Origin: Hydrogenophaga sp. 2FB
Lineage (GTDB): Bacteria; Pseudomonadota; Gammaproteobacteria; Burkholderiales; Burkholderiaceae_C
Assembly: GCF_005503365.1 (NCBI RefSeq)
Contig: NZ_SCML01000058.1
Span: 1 to 39,422, forward strand
DNA: 39,422 nt
Reading direction: 5' to 3'
A model generated the notes under the pieces. It saw only the letters and a program-made list of their open reading frames with translations. It searched no databases and was not told where the DNA came from. The position numbers were made by a program, and so were the translations under genes. Of this stretch, positions 25,030 to 34,529 are shown one piece after another; the stretch's first letter is position 1; every line of letters begins with the position of its first letter.

Positions 25030-27357
25030 TCAGGCGTCGGTCAGCACACCATCGACGCGGCGCTGCAGCCGGTAGGGCGGCAGGCCCTTGAGCATGCGCC
25101 GCCCGTACGACTGGCGCAGCAGACGGGCATCGTAGCAAACGACCACCGCTTCGTCGGTCTCGGTGCGCAGCGCACGGCCGGTCCACTGCAGCAGGCGCGC
25201 GCCGGTGGCGGGCACCACGAGTTCGCTGAACGGGTCGCGGCCCTGGCTCTTGAGCCAGTCCGAGCGCGCTTGGCCGACCGGGTCGCTCGGCGAGGCGAAC
25301 GGCAGCTTGGTGATGAACACCCACTCGCACAGCTCGCCCGGCAGATCGAGCCCTTCACCGAACGATTGCAGCCCGAACAACACCGAAGGCTTGCCGTCGG
25401 CCACGCGCTCGGCGTGGCGGCGCAGCAGCACGGTGCGCGAGGCCTCGCCTTGTACCAGCACGCGGTCGCGCAGCGCGCCGTGTTCGCCGCGCTCCAGCAG
25501 CGCCTGCGCCTGGCGCATCTGCGCACGCGAAGTGAACAGCACCAGCGCGCCGCGCCGCACGTCGCGCAAGTCGGCCATGAGTGCCGCAAGCATTTCGCGC
25601 GTGTAGCCGTCCACGTCTTTCGGATCGGCCATGGTCTGCACCACCACCAGGCGGCCCTGGCGCGCGTGGTCGAACGGGCTCTGCACTTCGCGCGCGGCCA
25701 CCGCGTCGTCGTACGCCAGACCGGACTCGTGCAGGAAGTGGTCGAAGGTGCCGCAGGTGGTGAGCGAGGCCGAGGTGACGACCGCCGCGCGCACCTGGTT
25801 CCACAGGTGGTTGCGCAAGAGGCTGCCGGGTTGCAGCGGGCAGGCGTGCGCGGTGAGCGTGACGAGACCGTGGCTCACGCCGGCTTCGAGCCACTTGGCC
25901 AGCGGGGGTTGGCCACCATCGCCGTCCTGCAACCAGAGGGTGGCCGTTTCCTGCGCGCTTTGCAGGCGCGGCGCGAGCACGCCCAGGCGGCTGTAGAGCT
26001 TGGCGCAGCGCGCGGCGTCGCCCGGGTTCTCGCGCGCGCTGGCCTTGAGCTGCGTGGCGAGGGACTCGAACACCTTGAGCAGACTGCTGGCGTTGGCGTG
26101 CAGCTTCTTCAGGACCTCGAGCCAGTCGGCGGGCAGCACGCCGCCATCGAAACGGTCGACCACGGGCGCGCCCGCGTCGTTGAAACCACCGCCCGTGCGC
26201 ACCGGCGCGCGGGCGGATCGACCGGTGAGATCCAGCCACGCCGGCAAGGAGCCGATGCGCGCCATGGCCAGCCGCGCGAGTTCGGTCTGCGCGCTCTTGA
26301 GATCCTTGGCATGTGTGGCGACGTCGACCGTGGGCGTGTGCTGGATCGCCTCCGCCACTTCGCTCACCGCGCGCGGCAGCTTGTCGAGCCACTGGGCGCG
26401 CATCAGGTCCATGGACGCGGTGAACTGCCCTTGCGCCACCGAGCCCAGGTGGTGCGCCTCGTCGAACACGACATAACAGTCCTGCGGCGCGGGCAGCGCG
26501 TGCAGGCCGAGCGTGGAGAGCAGCAGGTCGTGGTTGACCACGATCACCTGTGACTGCGCGAGTTTGGCGCGCGCGCGGTAGTAGCTGCAGCTGTTGTAGG
26601 CGGGGCAGTGGCGCGCGGTGCAGGTGTGGCGCTCGGCGGCCACGGGGCCCCAGAGCGCGCCCTCGGGCGGGTCGTCGAGGCGGTCGCGGTCGCCGTCCCA
26701 CGAGCCATCGTCCAGCGCGTTGGCCCAGGCGGTGTACTGCACGCCGCGCTCCTGCCAGCGCGCGGCGGCCGCGGCGGAGGACACGGCTTGCGCCGCGATG
26801 CCGGACGCGCTGGTGTCGGCGGGCGACGTGTCGTCGCTCTCGAACAGGTCCGCACTGGCCGCGTCGCCGCCACTGAGCTGGTCCAGCTTCAGGCGGCACA
26901 CGTAGCGCCCGCGCCCTTTGGCCAGGGCGTAGGTGAAGGGCTCGGGCAGCGTCGCGGCGAGCGCGGGCAGGTCCTTGGCGATCAGCTGTTCCTGCAGCGC
27001 GACGGTGGCGGTGCTGATGATCACGCGCTTCTGCTGCGCCAACGCGAGCGGGATGACCGTGGACGCGTACGCCGCCGACTTGCCCACGCCCGTGCCGGCC
27101 TGCACCACCGCGATGCCACGCGCGGGCAGCGCCGCGTCGCTGGCCACCGCGCCGTCGCCCAGCGTCACGCCCGAGAGCGTGTGCGCGATGTGCGCGGCCA
27201 TTTCGCGCTGGCCGGGGCGAGCGCGGTAGCCCGCGGCGTGCGCCACCACGTGGTCGAACGCGGCCAATGCCAAGGCTTCGCGCGCCAGCGGGCCGGCCAC
27301 GGGCTCGGCGGCGGCGGTGTCGTTGTCGGGAGAGGGCTCGAGGGTGGTGGCGGACAT
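25030..27357 (-). CDS. dinG: DinG/XPD-type ATP-dependent DNA helicase
   Basis: This superfamily-2, iron-sulfur helicase of about 775 aa unwinds DNA 5' to 3' and resolves R-loops and other structures. Walker A is in VVQAGTGVGKSAAY (about residues 85-98) and motif II is VVFDEAHHLG. Four cysteines between them (YVCRLKL, HTCTARHC and AYNSCSYY) would hold the 4Fe-4S cluster. The C-terminal motifs ALVLFTSRAQM, GLQSFGEGLDLPG and LLQWTGRALR complete the helicase. I chose ATG at 27357; the extra 64 upstream residues are low complexity. It lacks the exonuclease domain found in Firmicutes DinG. E. coli dinG is SOS-induced; no LexA box was obvious here. Confidence 0.92.
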   Translation of the reverse strand: MSATTLEPSPDNDTAAAEPVAGPLAREALALAAFDHVVAHAAGYRARPGQREMAAHIAHTLSGVTLGDGAVASDAALPARGIAVVQAGTGVGKSAAYASTVIPLALAQQKRVIISTATVALQEQLIAKDLPALAATLPEPFTYALAKGRGRYVCRLKLDQLSGGDAASADLFESDDTSPADTSASGIAAQAVSSAAAAARWQERGVQYTAWANALDDGSWDGDRDRLDDPPEGALWGPVAAERHTCTARHCPAYNSCSYYRARAKLAQSQVIVVNHDLLLSTLGLHALPAPQDCYVVFDEAHHLGSVAQGQFTASMDLMRAQWLDKLPRAVSEVAEAIQHTPTVDVATHAKDLKSAQTELARLAMARIGSLPAWLDLTGRSARAPVRTGGGFNDAGAPVVDRFDGGVLPADWLEVLKKLHANASSLLKVFESLATQLKASARENPGDAARCAKLYSRLGVLAPRLQSAQETATLWLQDGDGGQPPLAKWLEAGVSHGLVTLTAHACPLQPGSLLRNHLWNQVRAAVVTSASLTTCGTFDHFLHESGLAYDDAVAAREVQSPFDHARQGRLVVVQTMADPKDVDGYTREMLAALMADLRDVRRGALVLFTSRAQMRQAQALLERGEHGALRDRVLVQGEASRTVLLRRHAERVADGKPSVLFGLQSFGEGLDLPGELCEWVFITKLPFASPSDPVGQARSDWLKSQGRDPFSELVVPATGARLLQWTGRALRTETDEAVVVCYDARLLRQSYGRRMLKGLPPYRLQRRVDGVLTDA

Positions 27358-27493
27358 GCTGGACGCGGAGGCAAAGCGCGATTGTCCCAGACGGGGGCGA
27401 CATCGTCCGCCGCTTGGTGGGACAGCGCACAGACACCAGGGTGCGTCGGTTCTAGCTTCAAAAGCCCCATCTCCGAACAACAAGGAGGCTTCC

Positions 27494-28837
<1,344 letters not shown>

Positions 28838-28937
28838 CCGCACCAAGGGCGGGCGGTCCCGCGCACCGGATGGCAGCTTCCGATGCCCATCGGCCGCTTG
28901 TTTTGGTGCATGTCCCCGCATCCGTCCGCAAAAACAG

Positions 28938-28954
28938 CTGGCACGCTTTCTGCT
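28938..28954 (+). promoter_or_regulatory. Sigma-54 promoter upstream of guanidine riboswitch 1
   Basis: CTGGCACGCTTTCTGCT contains the sigma-54 core, GG at 28940-28941 and GC at 28952-28953, exactly 10 bases apart, with the consensus TGGCACG. Transcription would start near 28965 and run through the riboswitch. A half-site TTGGTGCA at 28903-28910, matching one arm of NtrC sites, lies about 30 bases upstream; its other arm is poor. Nitrogen control through NtrC is therefore an inference. Confidence 0.78.
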
Positions 28955-29012
28955 GCTGAAGAAACAGCAAGAAGAGCGATCTGGGGTCCGTCCCGAGACA
29001 GCTCGACATTCA

Positions 29013-29112
29013 GGTGCACTAGGGTTCCGATCACGAGATGGCTCGTGGTGTCTGGTCCGAGAGTGTGCCGGCCTCATCGCAGGCTCCACGGAGGGATAAA
29101 AGCCCGGGAGAA
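29013..29112 (+). promoter_or_regulatory. Guanidine-I (ykkC) riboswitch, copy 1
   Basis: All three conserved blocks of the guanidine-I aptamer are present in order. CTAGGGTTCCG is at 29019-29029, CTGGTCCGAGAG at 29052-29063, and ACGGAGGGATAAAAGCCCGG with GAGA following ends at 29111. Helices fit: GGTGCAC (29013-29019) with GTGTGCC (29063-29069), CACGAG/CTCGTG (29032-29047), and GCCT/AGGC (29071-29084). RNAs of this class bind free guanidinium and switch on export or breakdown genes. It lies 52 bases before the substrate-binding protein gene. The ppGpp, PRPP and nucleotide-binding ykkC variants are less likely because the neighbours are hydrolases and importers. Confidence 0.92.
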
Positions 29113-29133
29113 CGATCACAGATCGGTTCTTCC
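29107..29133 (+). terminator. Hairpin overlapping the 3' end of riboswitch 1 (expression platform)
   Basis: GGAGAACGATC (29107-29117) pairs with GATCGGTTCTTCC (29121-29133) through a 3-base loop, with about 11 pairs and small bulges. The 5' arm uses the last conserved bases of the aptamer, so hairpin and ligand-bound aptamer exclude each other. No T-tract follows, so it may act by weak termination or by another mechanism. Confidence 0.55.
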
Positions 29134-29164
29134 TGCGCGTCCCACCAACCCATGGAGTCCCCTG

Positions 29165-30208
29165 ATGAAAAGCACCGTTCTCTCTGCATCCACCAGCCTG
29201 CGCTCCACCTCGCGGCGCAACCACTTCCTCAAGCCCGTCCTGGGCCTGGCCCTGTCGTTGGCCACCACCGGTGCGTTCGCGCAAGCACCGGCCCCGATGA
29301 AGATCGCCACGGTGGTGTGGATCGGCTATGGCCCGTTCTACGTGGCCGAGGCACTGGACCTCTACAAGAAGTACAAGCTCAAGGTCTCGCTGCAGGTCTT
29401 CAACGACCCAGCGCTGATCCCGGCGGCCATCGCTTCGGGCGCGGTGGACGGTGGCATGCTGACCTATGACCAGGTGGTGGGCCAGGTCGCGGCGGGCCGC
29501 AACATGAAGGTGGTGATGCCGATCGATTATTCCAACGGCGGCGACGCCATCGTGGCCGACAGCAGCATCACCAAGGTGGCGGACTTCAAGGGCAAGAAGA
29601 TCGGCTACAACCCGCTGTCACCGAGCGACTTCCTGCTCTCGTACGCGCTCAAGACGGTGAACCTGAGCGAGAAGGACATTACCGCTGTGAACATGACGCC
29701 CGAAGCCGTGCCCGCGGCCATGGCCTCGGGCCAGTTGCCGATCGGCGTGACCTACGAACCCAGCCTCTCGCAGATCCTCGGCCAGGGCGGCGGCAAGAAA
29801 TTCAAGGTCGTGTTCTCGTCGAAAAACGCGCCCGGCCTGATCGCCGATGTGCTGGTGTTCGACGACAAGGTCATCAAGGCCAAGCCGGCCGACATCACCA
29901 ACATCATGAAGGCCTACCTGGATGGCATGGCCTACATGAAAGCCAAGCCAGCCGAGGCACACAAGATCATCGGCAAGTTCATGGGCGTGTCCGCCGCCGA
30001 GGTGAAGGAACAGCTCAGCGGCGTCTACAACATCCCGCTCGCCGAGATGCCCAAGGCCTTCCTGCCCGCGAAGGAAACCACGTCGTACTACGCCAGCGGC
30101 GACATCATCGGCCAGCTGCTCAAGGCCAAGGGCCAGATCACCGCGGTCCCCGCTATCGAAGCCACCTTCGACGCCGGCCTCGTCAAGGCCCTCGCCGCCG
30201 CCAAGTAA
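29165..30208 (+). CDS. NitT/TauT (SsuA-like) ABC transporter substrate-binding protein
   Basis: This periplasmic binding protein of about 347 aa belongs to the NMT1/SsuA group. A long signal region (to about residue 40, ALSLATTGAFAQA) precedes VVWIGYGPFYVAEALDLYKKYKL, the typical first strand and helix of these proteins. Other marks are AIASGAVDGGMLTYDQVVGQVAAG and DFKGKKIGYNPLSPSDFLL. Members bind nitrate, sulfonates, pyrimidine precursors or urea-like nitrogen compounds, and guanidine-I riboswitches often precede such transporters. The start has GGAG 7 bases upstream. No matching permease or ATPase gene follows; they may lie behind riboswitch 2, beyond the window. The ligand is therefore inferred, possibly a guanidine derivative. 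Confidence 0.9.
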   Translation: MKSTVLSASTSLRSTSRRNHFLKPVLGLALSLATTGAFAQAPAPMKIATVVWIGYGPFYVAEALDLYKKYKLKVSLQVFNDPALIPAAIASGAVDGGMLTYDQVVGQVAAGRNMKVVMPIDYSNGGDAIVADSSITKVADFKGKKIGYNPLSPSDFLLSYALKTVNLSEKDITAVNMTPEAVPAAMASGQLPIGVTYEPSLSQILGQGGGKKFKVVFSSKNAPGLIADVLVFDDKVIKAKPADITNIMKAYLDGMAYMKAKPAEAHKIIGKFMGVSAAEVKEQLSGVYNIPLAEMPKAFLPAKETTSYYASGDIIGQLLKAKGQITAVPAIEATFDAGLVKALAAAK

Positions 30209-30225
30209 GCCCCGGGGCCGCCGTG

Positions 30226-30246
30226 CCGGCGCCACGCAGGCGCTGG
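30226..30246 (+). other. Intercistronic hairpin after the substrate-binding protein gene
   Basis: CCGGCGCC (30226-30233) pairs over 8 positions with GGCGCTGG (30239-30246), with a 5-base loop and one G-T pair. It lies 17 bases after the stop codon, in the 73-base gap before the oxygenase gene. Such hairpins often stabilise the upstream message so that binding protein is made in excess over downstream proteins. No T-tract follows. Confidence 0.6.
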
Positions 30247-30281
30247 TGCGGTGCGTGCGTGGTTCGAACGAAAGCAACTCC

Positions 30282-31292
30282 ATGAAACCGATATTCCGTT
30301 ATGAAGACGGCGTGTGGCCCAACGTCGCGGCCCTTGCCTTCACCGTGCTCGGCTGGCCCGTGGGCATCGCCCTGCTCGGTCAGGCCAACGGCTGGCTCAA
30401 CACGCTGGGCGTGCTGCTGGTGGCGCAGACACTGGTGTGGTCGGCCTACTTCATCCACGAGTTCGCGCACAACGCGATTTTTCGCACCGCGCAGGCCAAC
30501 GACCGCTGGGGCACGCTGATGAGCTGGATCAACGGCAGCTGCTACGCCAGCTTCGCCGACCTGCGCCGCAAGCACATGCGCCACCACGTCGAGCGCGCCG
30601 ACGTCATCACCTTCGACGCGCAAGCCTTCCTGCGCGCGCACCCCATGGTGCGCCGCGTGGTGCTGGCGCTGGAATGGGCCTACATCCCGGCGGTGGAATT
30701 CGTCATGCGCGGCTTCGTGATCGCCATGCCCTTCATGGGCGACAAGAAGAAGGCAGCGCGCGGTCGCGTGGTCGGCATCGCGCTCATCCGCATTGCCGCG
30801 CTGGCGCTGCTCGGCTGGTGGTCGCTCAAGGCATTGGCGCTGTACTTTGTGGCCTTCCTGGTCTTCGTGACCGTGCTGCGTTTTGCCGATTGTTTTCAGC
30901 ACACCTACGACGCGTATCCGATCCTGGACGACACGCCGATCCCGAAAGACAAGGTGCGCGACCGCGCCTACGAGCAGGCCAACACCTTCAGCGACGTGGT
31001 GAGCCTCGACGCGAAATGGCTCAACCTGGTGTGGCTCAACTTCGGTTTTCACAATGCCCACCACGAGCGCCCCACCGCGCCCTGGTACCGCCTGCCGGCC
31101 TTCCACCGCGAGCTGTACCCGAACGACTACGCGCAGGTGGTCACCGTGCGCGAGCTGCTGCGCAGCTTTCACATCAACCGCGTCAAGCGCGTGCTGGCCA
31201 GCAACTACGGCAGCGTGCAGCCACCGGGAACGCCGGGTCGGGCCGATGGGTTCCTCGGTGCGGTGGGCGTCTCGTTCCTCACCGCTGTTTGA
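30282..31292 (+). CDS. Membrane-bound di-iron oxygenase/desaturase (fatty acid desaturase family)
   Basis: This integral membrane protein of 336 aa has the histidine boxes of the desaturase/hydroxylase superfamily: HEFAH (residues 59-63), HMRHH (98-102) and HNAHH (257-261), with an extra histidine at 207 in FQHTYDA. These would hold two irons that activate oxygen. Four or more hydrophobic segments flank the boxes. The family inserts double bonds or hydroxyl groups into C-H bonds of lipids, alkanes or small amines. In this operon, behind a guanidine riboswitch and with no lipid gene nearby, I infer hydroxylation of an alkyl group on a nitrogen compound, which could lead to dealkylation. A reductase or rubredoxin partner is not in view. 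The next gene begins after one base. Confidence 0.85.
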   Translation: MKPIFRYEDGVWPNVAALAFTVLGWPVGIALLGQANGWLNTLGVLLVAQTLVWSAYFIHEFAHNAIFRTAQANDRWGTLMSWINGSCYASFADLRRKHMRHHVERADVITFDAQAFLRAHPMVRRVVLALEWAYIPAVEFVMRGFVIAMPFMGDKKKAARGRVVGIALIRIAALALLGWWSLKALALYFVAFLVFVTVLRFADCFQHTYDAYPILDDTPIPKDKVRDRAYEQANTFSDVVSLDAKWLNLVWLNFGFHNAHHERPTAPWYRLPAFHRELYPNDYAQVVTVRELLRSFHINRVKRVLASNYGSVQPPGTPGRADGFLGAVGVSFLTAV

Positions 31293-31293
31293 C

Positions 31294-32069
31294 ATGGCCG
31301 CGCTCAGCTACGGCCTGCAGGGCAAGACCGTGCTGCTCACCGGTGCAGCCGGTGGCATCGGCAGCGCGTTGGCGCGGGCCTTTGCGGCGCAAGGCGCGCG
31401 GCTGATGTTGCTCGACCGGGCCGACACGAGCCTGTCCATGCTCAGCGCCGAACTCGACGCCACCGCGGCCGTGTGCGACCTGGGGGACGCCACGCAGATC
31501 GCGCGCATCGCGATGCAAGTGCGCGAGCGGTGGGGCCAGCTCGACGTGCTGATCAACAACGCCGGCACCGAGTACCCCACACCACTTTCCGACGAAGCGC
31601 CCGGCGCGATGGCGCGCTGGTCCAGCCTGCTCGACAACAACGTCGGCTCCATGGTGCGCCTCACGCACGCGCTGTTGCCGCTGCTGCCCCGTGGCGCGAG
31701 CGTCATCAACCAGTCGTCCATCTGGGGCCGCATCGGCGTGGCCGGGTTCTCGGCGTATGCCGCGAGCAAACACGCGGTGGTCGGCCTCACGCGCTCGCTC
31801 GCCCTGGAGCTAGGCCCGCGCGGCATCCGCGTCAACGCGGTGTGCCCCGGCTGGGTGCGCACCGCCGCCGCGCTGCGCTCGCTCACCGCCATGGCGCAGG
31901 AGCAGGGCCGCAGTGAGGCCGAGGTGGAACGCGAGATTCTGTCGAAGCAGGCCATGCCCGTGATGCTCACGCCCGAAGACCTGGCCGGCGTGTTCCTCTT
32001 CCTCGCCAGCGACGGCGCGGCCCCGCTCACCGGGCAATGCCTGGTGGCCAGCCATGGCGAGGTGATGGC

Positions 32070-32073
<4 letters not shown>
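31294..32073 (+). CDS. Short-chain dehydrogenase/reductase 1
   Basis: This NAD(P)-dependent oxidoreductase of 259 aa has the classical SDR fold. The cofactor loop TGAAGGIG is at residues 16-23, NNAG at 88-91, and the catalytic serine (141 or 142), tyrosine 155 and lysine 159 lie in INQSSIWGRIGVAGFSAYAASK. An aspartate after the second strand (LLDRAD) favours NAD. The C terminus TPEDLAGVFLFLASDGAAPLTGQ is normal. It starts one base after the oxygenase stop and overlaps the second SDR by ATGA. The likely job is oxidation of an alcohol made by the oxygenase, by analogy with alkane and aromatic side-chain pathways. Confidence 0.9.
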
Positions 32074-32816
<743 letters not shown>

Positions 32817-32827
32817 ACGGTCGCCGC

Positions 32828-33745
32828 ATGTCGCTGTTCGCCAACCCTTCGGACCGCCTCGCCACCGGCGTGCTGCTCTTCTCCGCCTCGCTCTGGGGCC
32901 TGTCGTGGATACCGCTCAAGTGGTTCATCGCGCAGGGACTGAGCGGGCCGGTGGTCTCGCTCGTGTCGTACGGTGCGGTGGGCCTGTGCGCGCTGGTCTT
33001 CATCTGGCGCGAGCGCGCGGCGTGGCGCGCGCACTGGGGTTTCCTGCTGGCGCTCGCGCTGGTCGGCGGCTGGGCCAACACCTCGTTCGTCAACGCGCTC
33101 ATGGCGGGCGACGTGGTGCGCGTGATGTTCCTGTTCTACCTCTCGCCGGTGTGGTCGGTGCTGGGCGGCTGGTTGTTTTTGAAGGAGCCCATTCCACCCA
33201 CGCGCTGGGCCGCCGTGCTCGCCGCCATCGTCGGCCTGTGGATGGTGCTGGGCGGGCCGGGCGCGGTGGATCTCACGCTCTCGGTGTCGGACCTGCTCGC
33301 GCTGTCCGCCGGCCTGGCCTTTGCGGGCAACAACCTGATCGCCCGCGCCGCGCAGCGCGTGCCGATGCAGAGCAAAACCTTTGCCGTGTTCGTGGGCTGT
33401 GGCGCGATCTCGCTCATGCTCACCACCGCGCTCGGCCATGGCGTGCCATCCATGCCGGCAGGCGTGTGGCTCGCGGTGCTGGCGTATGGATTCGTGTGGC
33501 TGCTGCTGGCCACCGCCACCTGGCAGTTCGGCGTGACGCACCTGGAGAGCAGCCGCGCCGGTGTGATCCTGCTGGCCGAACTCGTGGTGGCCGTGCTCAC
33601 CGCGCTCTGGTTCGGCGGCGAAACACTGACCCCGCTGGGCTGGGCCGGCGGCACGCTCATTGCAGTGGCTGCGCTGGTGGAAGCGCTCGACAGCGGCCGC
33701 ACACCGGCGCCCACAACACAACCCGCGACGACAACAGGAGGATGA
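32828..33745 (+). CDS. DMT superfamily (EamA) transporter
   Basis: This is an inner-membrane transporter of about 305 aa with roughly ten helices and two EamA repeats. The first repeat opens with LATGVLLFSASLWGLSWIPLKWF and includes FLFYLSPVWSVLGGWLFLKEPI; the second includes LLALSAGLAFAGNNLIARA and the GVILLAELVVAVLTALWFGGE stretch. EamA proteins usually export amino acids or metabolites, but some import. In a guanidine-riboswitch operon, an exporter of a toxic guanidinium intermediate is a reasonable guess; the classical guanidinium exporters are the smaller SMR proteins, which this is not. The creatininase starts 4 bases after its stop. Confidence 0.88.
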   Translation: MSLFANPSDRLATGVLLFSASLWGLSWIPLKWFIAQGLSGPVVSLVSYGAVGLCALVFIWRERAAWRAHWGFLLALALVGGWANTSFVNALMAGDVVRVMFLFYLSPVWSVLGGWLFLKEPIPPTRWAAVLAAIVGLWMVLGGPGAVDLTLSVSDLLALSAGLAFAGNNLIARAAQRVPMQSKTFAVFVGCGAISLMLTTALGHGVPSMPAGVWLAVLAYGFVWLLLATATWQFGVTHLESSRAGVILLAELVVAVLTALWFGGETLTPLGWAGGTLIAVAALVEALDSGRTPAPTTQPATTTGG

Positions 33746-33749
33746 AAAC

Positions 33750-34529
33750 ATGAACAACACCGTGTGGATGAACCAGCTCTCGTGGGTGGACTACCAGACC
33801 CGCGTGCAACAAGACCAACCGCCCGTGCTGCTGCCCGTGGGCGCGCTCGAACAACACGGCCCACACCTGCCGCTGGGCACCGACGGACTGCTCTCCAGCG
33901 CCGTCGCCGCCGACACCGCCGCGCTCGTCGGTGGCCTGGTGGCGCCGACGCTGTCGTACGGCTACAAGTCGCAGCCCAAGTGCGGGGGCGGACAACACTT
34001 CTGCGGCACCACCAGCGTAGACGCTGCCACACTGATCGGCCAGGTGCGCGATGCCGTGCGCGAGTTTGCGCGGCACGGCCTCACGAAACTCGTCATCGTC
34101 AACGGCCACTATGAAAACCAGTGGTTCCTGATCGAAGGCATCGACCTCGGTCTGCGAGACCTCGGCCCCGACGCGAAGCTGCAGGTGATGCGCCTGGAGT
34201 ACTGGGACTTCATGACACCCGACACCCTGGGCGACGTGTTCCGCGACGGCTTCCCCGGCTTTGCGCTGGAACACGCCGCCGTGCTGGAGACATCCATGAT
34301 GCTGCACTACCACCCGAATCTCGTGCGCATGGACCTGCTGTCCGACGACGGTCCGGCCGACTTTCCGCCCTACGACATGTACCCGCCGCGCACCGACTGG
34401 GTGCCCGCCTCGGGCGTGCTCTCATCGGCCAAAGACTCCGATGCGGTCAAGGGAAAACTGCTCGCCGACGAAGTGGCGCGCCGCATGGCCGAGGCCCTGC
34501 GCTCCGGTTTCGAAAGACCTGTGCAATGA
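33750..34529 (+). CDS. Creatininase (creatinine amidohydrolase) family enzyme, close to true creatininase
   Basis: This is a Zn/Mn-dependent cyclic amidohydrolase of 259 aa. All metal ligands expected from Pseudomonas putida creatininase are found at the same residue numbers: E34 and H36 in GALEQHG, D45 in LGTDG, H120 and E122 in NGHYEN. YGYKSQPKCGGGQHFCGTTS and LSSAKDSD are also shared, and His175/Glu180 sit in LEHAAVLET. W152 in YWDF matches one gating tryptophan, but the second is Phe171, a difference that may change substrate or rate. True creatininase opens the creatinine ring to creatine, a substituted guanidine. Most annotated family members lack these creatinine-specific segments. AGGAGG lies 8 bases before the start, the strongest ribosome binding site in the operon. 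Confidence 0.88.
   Translation: MNNTVWMNQLSWVDYQTRVQQDQPPVLLPVGALEQHGPHLPLGTDGLLSSAVAADTAALVGGLVAPTLSYGYKSQPKCGGGQHFCGTTSVDAATLIGQVRDAVREFARHGLTKLVIVNGHYENQWFLIEGIDLGLRDLGPDAKLQVMRLEYWDFMTPDTLGDVFRDGFPGFALEHAAVLETSMMLHYHPNLVRMDLLSDDGPADFPPYDMYPPRTDWVPASGVLSSAKDSDAVKGKLLADEVARRMAEALRSGFERPVQ

Noticed and set aside
25355..27436. Minus-strand open frame of 693 codons within dinG
   Set aside because: Out of frame with the helicase motifs and almost only Arg, Ala, Gly and Pro; a frame shadow.
29013..29112. Assignment of this RNA to a ppGpp, PRPP or nucleotide-sensing ykkC variant
   Set aside because: The core sequence and the gene neighbourhood (hydrolases, nitrogen-type importers) fit guanidine-I better; a covariance search would settle it.
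30282..31292. Calling the di-iron protein a plain fatty acid desaturase of lipid metabolism
   Set aside because: The histidine boxes fit the whole superfamily, while operon context points to a small nitrogen compound; the narrow name is not supported.
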